NCBI RefSeq assembly: GCF_964204645.1
Contig: NC_134026.1
Location: forward strand, 16,262,650 to 16,326,649
Source of the DNA: Tubulanus polymorphus
Taxonomy: Eukaryota > Nemertea > Palaeonemertea > Tubulaniformes > Tubulanidae
Direction of reading: 5' to 3'
DNA: 64,000 nucleotides
Each line of letters begins with the position of its first letter. Position 1 is the first letter of the stretch. The notes beneath the pieces were generated by a model. The model searched no databases. It had not been told where the DNA came from and saw only the letters and a list, made by a program, of their open reading frames with translations. Shown here piece by piece: positions 32,991 through 43,317 of the stretch. Both the position numbers and the translations under genes were made by a program.

Positions 32991-33056
32991 ATATTTCGCT
33001 ATGGTACAAGAAGTTTATTTAAAACGAATTGAACATGGGCTGGGCTATATAACATG

Positions 33057-33095
33057 GGATATATATATATATAGATATATATATATATATATAAT
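33057..33095. repeat. TA microsatellite
   Basis: Nearly pure TA run followed by a T-run. Confidence 0.9.
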
Positions 33096-35864
33096 TTTTT
33101 TTCCTGGGTCCCATTGCAGACTGACATAAATCACTGTTCTTCAACAGTGGCCCTGGCCACCATAGTTACGCTTTTGACGTCATTATGGGGAAGATGCGCT
33201 CTGATTTGTTGTTTAGGGAATACCATCAGCCGCTGAGGGTCTGAGCTTAGCTGAACGAGGAGGACACACCATTTTGATGTCTAATGTGTAAGTGATGCGT
33301 CTTTTTAGCGAATACGATAGAATTATCTAATTTAATGAATTCAGCGCGACAATGCTGGGTCCAATATCGTTAGAATTCTGACTTTGATTTATGCCGTGTC
33401 AATGTCTTAAGACGTGCACATCCTCTGCGAAGTAAGCAAGTGCGGCGTGATGGTAAACCTTTTTGTAGTGTGAATACCAGCCGAAGTACGGGTCCACGTC
33501 TGACGCCTAACTATCAAATAGAGGATAATTTCGGTTTCGTGCAGTGAAACCATATATTTTGTCCGCAATTGAAACACTTTTATCAAATCAATTAGATCAA
33601 TTTTGCCTAAATTATCTCAAAAACGTAACTGCAGGAAGCCCAGACTTTATCGATTTGAATTGAATTTATTCTTACTGTGATAGACGGAATAAGTTTATTG
33701 AATTGAAAAACTAATACTTCGATCCTTGATTATTCTTGACGTTATATTTGTTGATGAAACTAATTTATTTGAATGATGTACTTCTTCACAATTTGAAATA
33801 AGAATACGATCTACAAATATATACGTACGTTTGTCATTGGCATCAAACCAAGTCAAAATCCGTAATTTCCCACATGAACACAACAACATTTTCAAATGTG
33901 TACAAATTTGATTCATTCCGTAATGGCACTAAAATCCCGCAAACAAAGTGCATGGTTTAATATCTTTGTTGGTTTGACGATAAAACTAGTAGTTAAATTG
34001 CCCTAACTTATTCATACTTTCTTAGTGATAACGAGTAGCCTTTACATCCTCATAGAAAAGGCAGTCTTGTTGATGTTTGTATCATCTATAATTAAGTTTT
34101 AAAGCAAAATTGCTCGAATATTTTTGTTGATATTGTTGCAACAATAACATTGCGATGACAAATAAATTGTCATTACAAGGCCTGTGCGATGTTTATTTTT
34201 CACTGAAAGATTTTATGTGGAGATATTTCTGAAAATATTTTCAATAAAGTTTTAATAAGTTATACAACTTTTTTTTCAACTTTGGCTGTTATTCATCTGC
34301 TTTCAAGAGGCATCCAGTGATGTGAAGTTTGAAACTGGAATGAATGGATAGAGCATCAAACATAATCCTACATAGTTTTTACAAGTGCAAAGTTCTACCA
34401 TGTGGTGATCTCCGAGAAATTAGGCTCAAAAAGCATTATTTTGCTCTTTTGTTTGTGTTTTTGTCGAAATATTAAGTCCTGCTGCCTTCTTAAACTTCTC
34501 CAAGGTAAGACGTACACGCTCTGCCGGCAAATGTTTAACCAGTATCTAGGATTATCAGGTTATACAGTTATTTCCATCGTAGCAATCAACTGTAATAATT
34601 ATAAGGTGCCATGTACGGTCGACTTGATGAAGCTATACCAGACTGTTTCAAAAAGAGTTTTTGCAAGAATTTGACATTTTTGGTTGTATTTTGCAAACAT
34701 GATACCGTACTAGTAAAAAACCGTATACGCCTATTGCATGACTACCCCATTCTCAATGTATAATACCATAATTGACTAATTGATGATAATTTACACCGAA
34801 CACTGTTACAGAACCAATATGCCCACACATTGATATATCCAAGCTCTTAAGATCATCCCTTGCTAATTCATAAATAGCTGGAAAGCAGCAATCATGGGTT
34901 TTCATCTAAACAATTATTTTTTTGGAATATTATTACTACAACTTTTAAAATTCCAAAAAGTCTTAATTTTAAAAGATATCTAAGCACAAATGATGACATG
35001 CATATCTGTCATGTTTGTCAATTCGTGAAAGAGCAAGACAAGTATACTTGATAAGTTTAACTACATTAACCCCCGGCCGCCCAATAGGGCTTCGTTATTT
35101 TCCATCTTTTTTCAGTTTTTACGCATATTTAGAGTTTAATTGATCGTGATTCCATCGTTTTCCATCTTTTTTTCAGTTGTTTTTATCGCCTATTCAAGAA
35201 GATTAGAGTTCAATTGATTGTGATATGCAATGATTTGACACCTGTCGTCAGATTTAAATGTAATTACTTTTCTTTATCACATTATTTTCAAGTATTATGG
35301 ATCGAGTCCAGTATGGTTTTGTGGGTCTTATTTTACATCTGGAGAAATATTTCCTATGTTACATATACTGATCATTATACAACCATAATATCTATTGCAA
35401 CTAAGGTGACCAGTCAACTGAAGAAAGATAATCATTAATTCCTTCCTTCGATTCGGGTTTTTCATGATTGATTGATACAAAATGGACGCATACATGGGCG
35501 AACGTTGTGGATAGATGAATTAGATTTAGTAAAGGAAAATCATAACATGAAGTACTAAACATCATCAGCCACATTGGAAGATATTTCCGTCTGTGTAGAA
35601 ATTAGTGAACAAACCTATAGCCTACCAGTGAGGAAGTTCATGACCTATTTTTCTTATTATTGTAACGCTGACATGTTTACGTCTCCCCATCGGCCAGGGT
35701 ATCCTGCTAGTTGTCTATAAGTGTAGCCGATGAGCGTGTAATTCCAGTCGGCCTAAGAATTGACGGACATAAATTGATAATTAGGATATCTTATAAATTG
35801 GATGTGTTTTTTGACAATTGATGTCAATAAAGTTCAAATTGTGGTGCATACCAATGTCACTTCA
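33096..35864. other. No gene supported
   Basis: About 2.8 kb, AT-rich, with open frames under 100 codons and no domain signatures. Confidence 0.5.
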
Positions 35865-35869
35865 GACTT

Positions 35870-36287
35870 CAGGCCCGTCACTTGGGGGTTTCGGGGGGTT
35901 CGAACGAAAAAATGGAGTTCCGCTCGTTTTAAAGCAAAAAAAAATATTAAGCGACCTCCCGTCGTCCGCTGTTGCCAGCGTCCATTGTACTTCCGTTGAC
36001 GTTAATCGGGCGATTGACATATATGCGAAACTACATCCCAGGAGAATGGTACTTGATAGTCTCATCGCTTAGTGAAACATTTTTGACGTAAATGCTCCAA
36101 ACAATGTTGACGATGCTGATTAAATTACAACATTTTATAATAAATCTGTTCATTTATACCTTGCTTATATATCCACGGGAAATCGCTCAGAGGCCATATC
36201 TGAGCACCAAATTTTCAGACCGCCCCTACTTTAGTTACGGTTCATTAAATACGAACCCACCCGCGATTTCGTGAGCTGACGGCCCTG
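35870..36287. mobile_element. 418-bp hAT-like non-autonomous transposon
   Basis: The left end CAGGCCCGTCACTTGGGGGT and the right end (reverse complement CAGGGCCGTCAGCTCACG) are related inverted repeats, both followed by G-rich sequence and GGGTTCG. GACTT flanks both sides (35865-35869 and 36288-36292), so the insertion left a 5-bp target duplication. CAGGG-type ends suggest hAT, although 8 bp is the usual duplication for that superfamily. The interior has no transposase; small frames inside are chance. Confidence 0.65.
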
Positions 36288-36292
36288 GACTT

Positions 36293-36802
36293 TTCATAAT
36301 CAATTCTAGATTCTAGTCATGATATTTCCGTACACCGAAAGGAGATCACTTTCACTTTTACCAGGGTATTGATCCTTTTCGCCTGCAATATCTTTTTCAT
36401 TCAATTAAGAAATGGATTAAATTCACCGAATCTTTCCATCCTCATATTTATCTAGGTCCGATCTACAACTAAAGGATTTGTCGTTAGTGGCATAAACAAG
36501 AACACCCCTTTGGACATTTTAAGCCTGTGATTTTCTTAACTGATAATCAGGTATGCACAACGATACATTTTGTCGGTCAAAAAGGTTTCCCAGATCATGT
36601 CAATTTGCGAAGTAAGTTGTTGCCTTAGAATCATCAATTATCATCAATCATCAATTAGTTTACCAAGTTTAGAATGGAGACTGTATTTGTTCAATTGTAG
36701 TTTATTGAGATGTTTATTAGGTCTAAAAAATGTTTTTTTTCCTCGTGAAAAACGTTTTCGATGTGTTTTGTTATGCCGTGTGTGGGGAATCAAAACGCAA
36801 AA
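36293..36802. other. No gene seen
   Basis: Intergenic. The stretch at 36735-36780 partly resembles the interior of the next repeat (GTTATGCCGTGTG). Confidence 0.4.
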
Positions 36803-37123
36803 CGCCGAACAGAAAAACGTTTTTCACGAAACAAGCTCTGCTTGAATTGCGAAAATTTGTGTAGTCGAAAACAGTTTCGTCCCGTGTGCGGTGGATGTTT
36901 TGTGTTTTGCAAAACATCCACGGCTGAATAACCGATCAGCGAGCAACAATGCATCACATGGAATTACAACAATTAATGTGAATAACTGAGTTTATTGTTG
37001 TCTCCGTGGATTCCATGGCGCAAGAAATGTTTTCTGCGCGTTTTCGTTATGCCGTATGCGTTGAACGTTTTTCGCAAAATATCGACTCAGAACGTTTCGT
37101 AAAAACGTGTTTTCTGTTCGGCG
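36803..37123. repeat. MITE-like element with 30-bp inverted repeats
   Basis: CGCCGAACAGAAAAACGTTT at 36803-36832 is matched in inverse orientation at 37094-37123 with few changes. They enclose about 260 bp without coding potential. Target duplications are unclear. Confidence 0.6.
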
Positions 37124-38100
37124 GGCTTATCAGAAAGCACGTTAATATCATCAGGCACTAGGGACATTGATCGTTATTATGTATAGATTCATCCTCAATG
37201 ATCGAGCTTGAAGATAAATCTTTGTCCTTTATGCTAATTTATAGTTGTTTAAGAATATCATTGTTACCAAGTCACATTTGAATGAATATAACGATACAAA
37301 TATAATAACAACAATTTCTATGATAAAAACAATAATGATTATCATTATTTTTATCAGTATGACATTGATAAGTTCAAGCAAATAGTAAAAGGACAGAATT
37401 CAAATAAAAATCAATTTAGAGAAAAAATAAAGTCAACTTTTCCGAAAAGAAATCCCCGAAACTGCGGAATTTACATAGGTAGTTTTTTCATTGCGTTCGT
37501 TTATCGGATCAATCAGATCCTTTCGGATAAAAATTCGTTTAATTGATAATCACTAAATACGTGTATTATACCTGAATGTAGTATAAGTAGATACATTCTT
37601 AGATACAATAAATTCGTATAATTGATACATATATCCAATTTATTATTGTGGAACATCATAAGGGTGTCATGAGTATACAAACTATAGTATATACTTGAAT
37701 TAAAAAATACTACAAATTTCCAGCCCCTTAATACTAAAGTAGTACTTAAAGTTATCACACAGAGTTCATCGCACTAATATATTACACTAGCTTGAATCTA
37801 AAATATCTAGAATTAAAAGTTCATTATTGCTTGTAATTCATGGCATTGCACTGCTCAAATATACCACAAGTCAACAAGAGTTCACAGCACAATAATATTC
37901 CAGTTCAAATGGTTATGTTACAAATAAAAATTTCATTATTCTTATTAATTCTAACAATTAATTTTATTCTAAGAGTTTACTTAAAGAATTTATCCCAACG
38001 AAAGATTCCATTGCGCAGTTCAAACAAATTTCAGTCTCATCGCAAATGAACAAAATTGGAGAAACATTCTGCTTTGAAATGTTCTTGAAAATCACCAAGT
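37124..38100. other. No gene seen
   Basis: AT-rich sequence with short open frames only. Confidence 0.45.
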
Positions 38101-38187
38101 GGGGATTTTTACCTACTTTGAATATTTGGGGATTTTTACCTAGCGGATTTTTACCCAGGTGATATTTACCGAGGGGATTTTTACCTA
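38101..38187 (+). repeat. Short tandem repeat GGGGATTTTTACCTA
   Basis: Five imperfect units of GGGATTTTTACC with spacers of 6-15 bp. Confidence 0.75.
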
Positions 38188-41170
38188 CAACCGGATATAT
38201 TGGAAGAACGAAAGACGAAAAGAGAGTGTATGGCTTACTCAATGAATCCGAGAATAAAGGCAACTTTAGCTGCAACACAGCGTTAACAGGTTTTCTGCAT
38301 AGCTGAACCATTCGCATACGAAATGAAGGGAATCATAGATATAAGAAGCAAACATCATGGTCTATGATTTGAACTAGTCATGATTAAACTAACTTATGTA
38401 CTTTCAAAATGACCAACTGAATCGCAGAGTTCGAACAATCACTTAATTAAGATTTCACAATGGAATATAACTTATGATTTCGCTGCTTCTATTGGTGAAA
38501 ATTGCTTTCTGTAAATGGCCTTATCATAGCCACGTCGCTATATCACTTGACAGGAATTGTAAATCTTAAGATTAGATCAAAAGATCATATCGAGATTAAA
38601 TATTCGTCGTTGTCCGCAACGTTCTGGTTTTTTACAATTGATTATTAGATTGATTTGCCGACTGGAAGAAAGTGTTATCGAACACTAGAATGAGATATCA
38701 TCTTCAAGCTCCAACATTACAGACTGGATTATAACATATTGCATAATAACACTCTGTCTTCATTAACCCATTGCATTGTATTCGACAATTGCATTGACAC
38801 AACCCGTAGCTAATCTGGGAAGTTAACAATAGCGGATTATTAGAAGAGTTCTAGCTTACAGATTACAAAATCGTTGATTATTCTTACAATCCTCTCGTGT
38901 ACATGGTAACAAGAGACCTGCGGCGGGGGTCCCCGGAATGGCGAGGAAGAAAAACGTGGCGGTTTTATTCAATGGACCTGAATTTACGATGCTTACGGCT
39001 CGGTAGCGCTTTCATACGTTGATTCATCAAAATACCGAGTTATTTAGCACATATAGTTGCAAAGCAGCAATAACAACCAGTTTTCTGCCTCGCTGAAATG
39101 CCCGTTTGAGTAACAATCAATCTCAACACTTCACAAATACGGCTCTTCGGAGCACCACATAGGGGCCAACACGTCCACTGGATATGTGGAATCTATATCG
39201 TTTACTTGTGAAAATCGTAACAGTGGATATCAGTGGGTATCGAGTGTCATATTTTTTTCTATGTGGTACAAATCAGCCACCATTCATGGGCTTCTTGTTT
39301 TCTGTTGAGCCTTTGTCGAGGAAATCAAAACTTCCAAAAGCAAAAGCCATGAAATAAAAAACATGGACAAAGCCCCAGGGCAGGCTGGTGGGGCAGTGTA
39401 TTTGTCAAGTATTACCGTCATGTTTTTTTTCGTGAACTCCTATTATGACAAACATTTCCTACACACCACACAATTATTATGCCTCGATGAAATAGATAAA
39501 TCAAAATTGTTTGGATTTTTAAGTTGTTGTGATCATAATTCGAAAAATGATTTTGTTTTGTTGAAAACCCGTTAGTGACGATTTGCAGCTATCCCTATGA
39601 TTAAGTTTGTTTGTTGAAGACACGATTTGAAAATGTATCAATAATGTTGTTTTGGATGGTCTAAATCTGAAGGGAACGTGTAACCAAATGGTTTATGTTC
39701 ATTGTACCGGGGAAATGAATACCAACAATAAGCCGGAATTGCTATTCAGTCACCATCAAAGCGTGATTTCAGAACGAAATGGAAAGTCTTCTTGATACAC
39801 CACTGATAAATCCTTTTTCACTAAATATAATTGAGTTTGAATTAATGAAAAAGTGTCAATTATGTTCGATTTACGGATATTTTTGTGAAGTTGTGAACAA
39901 AGTTCATAAACTTTTTGAACCTTGAACTCCCTGGACAATATGCTCATCATATCCCGAGCTTCCTACGTGTAGATCTACTTGTTGGATATCTGCCTATTTT
40001 GCGAGAGTCGGTGTTGCTTCGCAAGGCGACCGGCCAATAGTTGTCGTACCCTCTTCCCGATCGCTAAACCCACTATTCATAACGCATATGACCCAAGTGA
40101 AGTTCTGATTTCATATTTTGGTGTCATCCAGTCGACCAGTAATAGTCCTGCCCACTCACCACCTGTCAAAAACGATGGGTCAACTGGATTTTACATTTGG
40201 GTCCACATGCACTTGTTGACCTCTATTTGACAATTTGCACTCATTCGAATTTCGATCATTTGGGTGTAAGGAAACCTAGGTCTCATCAGTTAATCCAATT
40301 GACATGCTTTCAATGATTAAGTAAGATACATATAAAACATATCTCATTCTATTTTCAGAAAAAAAAATCATTTCCGTGATGGAGGGTGACTGCGCTGAAT
40401 TTAATTTCGTATAGGGGCAAAGAGTAAACACAACATTGACAGAAACCTAATAAGTTGCCGGAATATTGACTGCATAATCAAAATACTGTGAGCTGTTGAA
40501 TCAGCAAAGGATCAGTGGAGAAATATCAACTTTGATATAGTATCGGTAGTAATTCTGCCTGGCGAGGTCGTCATACACGAAAGGATTACCGGGTAATTCG
40601 ATAATTCGGTACGTTAGTGCTTAGCTTTTTCGCCATTTTGTATGGAAATTGCAACGCGGTCGACTCATCTCGTCTGCGAATCTGTCAGATGGGAACGTTG
40701 GAGAAAATCGCTTTGTGGTAACTTCTTTATCAATACACGGTGTGGCAAAGTACCGACCTCTGTCAAACGGCGCTGATGGATGCACTCTAACCGGAAGTGG
40801 CCATGATGCAGATACGCTACTACTGGTTGTCCCTGTGTTCGATGTGTTTATCAATCTTCATTTGCCGGTGGACAAGCCGTATGATGAAAATATAAAGACA
40901 GCCATAATCATTCAAAATGTGTGAAATTATATGTGCATAGACGAATAGCAGCTGATACCACATTGTTTTCCTAAGCTGGGCAACGATCTGACGTGATTGA
41001 TATATAGCTTAACCCCGGAATACATCGTTTGTGCTTTGTACATCATAGTATCCCGTATATATGTATGTCATGTTTTACAGTGATATATTCATCGTTTACC
41101 AGGGATGCCTAATTCTGAAGTTTTGCTGAAGGATACTTAAGTATCGAGACATTTAAAGATTCAGTATTAC
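38188..41170. other. Gene-poor region upstream of the receptor
   Basis: About 3 kb containing two further copies of the interspersed repeat seen at 6848 (38266-38335 and 39053-39105). The open frames near 40620-40920 on both strands have no domain and may include 5' flanking or untranslated exon sequence of the receptor, which cannot be decided here. Confidence 0.4.
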
Positions 41171-41177
41171 CTACGTT

Positions 41178-41185
41178 TATAAAAG
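41178..41185 (+). promoter_or_regulatory. TATA-like box upstream of the receptor
   Basis: TATAAAAG lies 13-20 bp upstream of the first ATG of the receptor frame. If it is a working TATA box, transcription would start near 41210, downstream of that ATG, which would favour a later Met (41216 or 41327) as the start. Confidence 0.3.
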
Positions 41186-41197
41186 GGATAAGTCTTT

Positions 41198-42877
41198 ATG
41201 GACATTTTTGTTTTGATGAAACACATTGGGTCAGACCGTACATGTTGGTCTCGGATATATTTATGTACTGTTTGCGTCTATCGCGCGACGCATGTAAGCC
41301 CATTTGTAGATGCGAGAATTGCATTAATGTTTCATCAAACTACAACTCAACATGTGCTTTACAATATTATTGAATGGAACAGTTCATTCCAGGCTGTAAG
41401 ACAGGAAACTACACCAGTGGCGTCATCATCCATGTCTACGGTGACATCACCGGTAAGCCCCTACAACGTAGACAATATTGCTAGCAGCACACCGCCGACT
41501 ATACACGTGGCGGTATTGTCAGACTTGGTCAGTCCAATTTCACCGATTGGCCATTCTTATCAGGCGAATTCTGTTACAAAAGGAATTCGTGAAATAGAAA
41601 GAAATAAAACTTTCCTTCCATGGCAAAACAAATCGAACTCAACTGCTGAAACGGTGTCTTCGGAACCATTTCTTGGAATTTTACTATGTACGTTTGTTGT
41701 GATAGTTATCGTTGGTAATCTATTGGTCATGGTTGCTGTTGCAAAAGAACGTTACCTACGGAGTGTAACAAATTACCTAATTGTTTCACTGGCGGTTGCG
41801 GATTTACTCGTTGGCAGTATAGTAATGCCATTTAGTATAATATTAGAAATAATGAACGGTGTTTGGGTATTCGGTCCTGATTGGTGTGACCTTTGGCATT
41901 CCTTTGATGTCTTAGGGAGTACCGCTTCAATACTGAACCTTTGTGTTATTGCCCTAGATCGTTATTGGGCAATAACTGATCCAATTGCTTATCCTACCAA
42001 AATGTCAACGAGGCGTGTTTGGATACTTATTGTTTTAGTTTGGGTGTGTTCGTCAGCAATTTCGTTTCCTGCAATTTTATGGTGGCGAGCGGTTCTTGAA
42101 AACAGCTCGAAACATCAATGTGAGTTCACCGATGACAGCAGTTACTTACTGATATCATCGATGGTATCATTCTATGCTCCACTGTTTATCATGGGGTTTG
42201 TTTATTATCGAATCTACTCAGCAGCAACTCAACGAACTAAAACTTTGAATTCGGGTGGAAAATTAGTTACCACAGAAGGCTGCCGTGGAGAAGTTATGAC
42301 ATTACGAATGCACCGCGGTAAAAAAAATTCATCCGTGACAACTACGCAAAGAAATGGTCACGAACATTTGACATATCAGCGGGCACCCTTCACGGACACG
42401 GAAACAGACAGTGCCTCGCATTTCACCCGTTCTGATAGTGATGATGACAGGCGCCCAGCTCGTTTCATAAAGAAGAAAATTCAAAAATTTGCAATAAGCC
42501 GCAAAATAAGTAAGCTTGCGAGAGAACAAAAAGCCGCCAAAACCCTTGGTATAGTGATGGGTGTGTTCATTATATGTTGGGTACCATTTTTCGTTGCAAA
42601 TGTACTTTTTGCAATATGTCACGAGTCATGCATATCTAATCCTGATTTGATTTTTTCAATTTTCGCATGGCTTGGCTATCTTAATTCTGGTATGAACCCG
42701 ATCATTTACGCTTTATCTATGAGAGATTTTCGACGAGCTTTTAAGCGTATATTGTGCATGTATTGTCCGAAGAATCCACTGCCTAACGTGAGTAAAAAAA
42801 AACAGCCATGTGTTCGCAGTGTGTCGGAATCCAATTTCTCAAATGTTGGCGATCGTTATACTGCTATTAATTTATGA
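41198..42877 (+). CDS. Aminergic GPCR, alpha2-type octopamine receptor-like
   Basis: A plasma-membrane receptor for a biogenic amine in one 559-codon exon. The extracellular N-terminus (about 1-155) has glycosylation sites at N61, N136, N144 and N147. Helices lie at about 158-181, 193-215, 229-253, 272-294, 313-337, 447-472 and 484-505. Key residues are Asp237 in FDVLGSTASI (amine anchor), DRY 254-256, the C230-C308 disulfide pair, CWVPFF 460-465, NPIIY 500-504 and C520/C523 for palmitoylation. The long third loop has MTLRMHRG after QRTKTL. DRYWAITDPIAYPTKM and SSAISFPAILWWRA fit invertebrate alpha2-type octopamine receptors; dopamine or serotonin receptors are alternatives. Met44 (41327) could be the start. 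Confidence 0.9.
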   Translation: MDIFVLMKHIGSDRTCWSRIYLCTVCVYRATHVSPFVDARIALMFHQTTTQHVLYNIIEWNSSFQAVRQETTPVASSSMSTVTSPVSPYNVDNIASSTPPTIHVAVLSDLVSPISPIGHSYQANSVTKGIREIERNKTFLPWQNKSNSTAETVSSEPFLGILLCTFVVIVIVGNLLVMVAVAKERYLRSVTNYLIVSLAVADLLVGSIVMPFSIILEIMNGVWVFGPDWCDLWHSFDVLGSTASILNLCVIALDRYWAITDPIAYPTKMSTRRVWILIVLVWVCSSAISFPAILWWRAVLENSSKHQCEFTDDSSYLLISSMVSFYAPLFIMGFVYYRIYSAATQRTKTLNSGGKLVTTEGCRGEVMTLRMHRGKKNSSVTTTQRNGHEHLTYQRAPFTDTETDSASHFTRSDSDDDRRPARFIKKKIQKFAISRKISKLAREQKAAKTLGIVMGVFIICWVPFFVANVLFAICHESCISNPDLIFSIFAWLGYLNSGMNPIIYALSMRDFRRAFKRILCMYCPKNPLPNVSKKKQPCVRSVSESNFSNVGDRYTAINL

Positions 42878-43317
42878 CAACTACAGATAGGTCGCAGGTT
42901 AGCTGAATCAGGCACAGAATAACTTGTGGTCTTACGTACCCTATACGTTATAAGCCTCATAATATCGGAGGCTAGGTATATGTTCGATGTCAGATTGTCC
43001 ATTAACAGGTGATGATGCGAATGCGAATTTCATAGAGATTGTAAAGAAAACAAAATTCTCGATCGTATCATTGATCTGTAAACCTTGCGTAAGTCGGTTC
43101 GGCGAAAGTGGCATAATCGTTTATCGGATGAATATTAATAGCCCTGATTTTTCATTCACTTTATCAAAGAAATTTATATTAAGAAATCGAATTTTATAAG
43201 TCAGAAACTAGCCTATGACGTAGTACTTTTCTCTGGCCCAAAATCAGTTAGAATTACTCGACGAAAGTTGGAGGGCCATTTTCTTCCCATCGTAGATCGA
43301 TTTGGGTACTTCTAAAG
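42878..43317. other. Receptor 3' flank
   Basis: No further coding sequence recognised; probably includes the receptor 3' untranslated region. No nearby AATAAA stands out. Confidence 0.4.

Noticed and set aside
42329-42622. 97-codon minus-strand frame inside the receptor
   Set aside because: Shadow of the receptor's third intracellular loop on the opposite strand.
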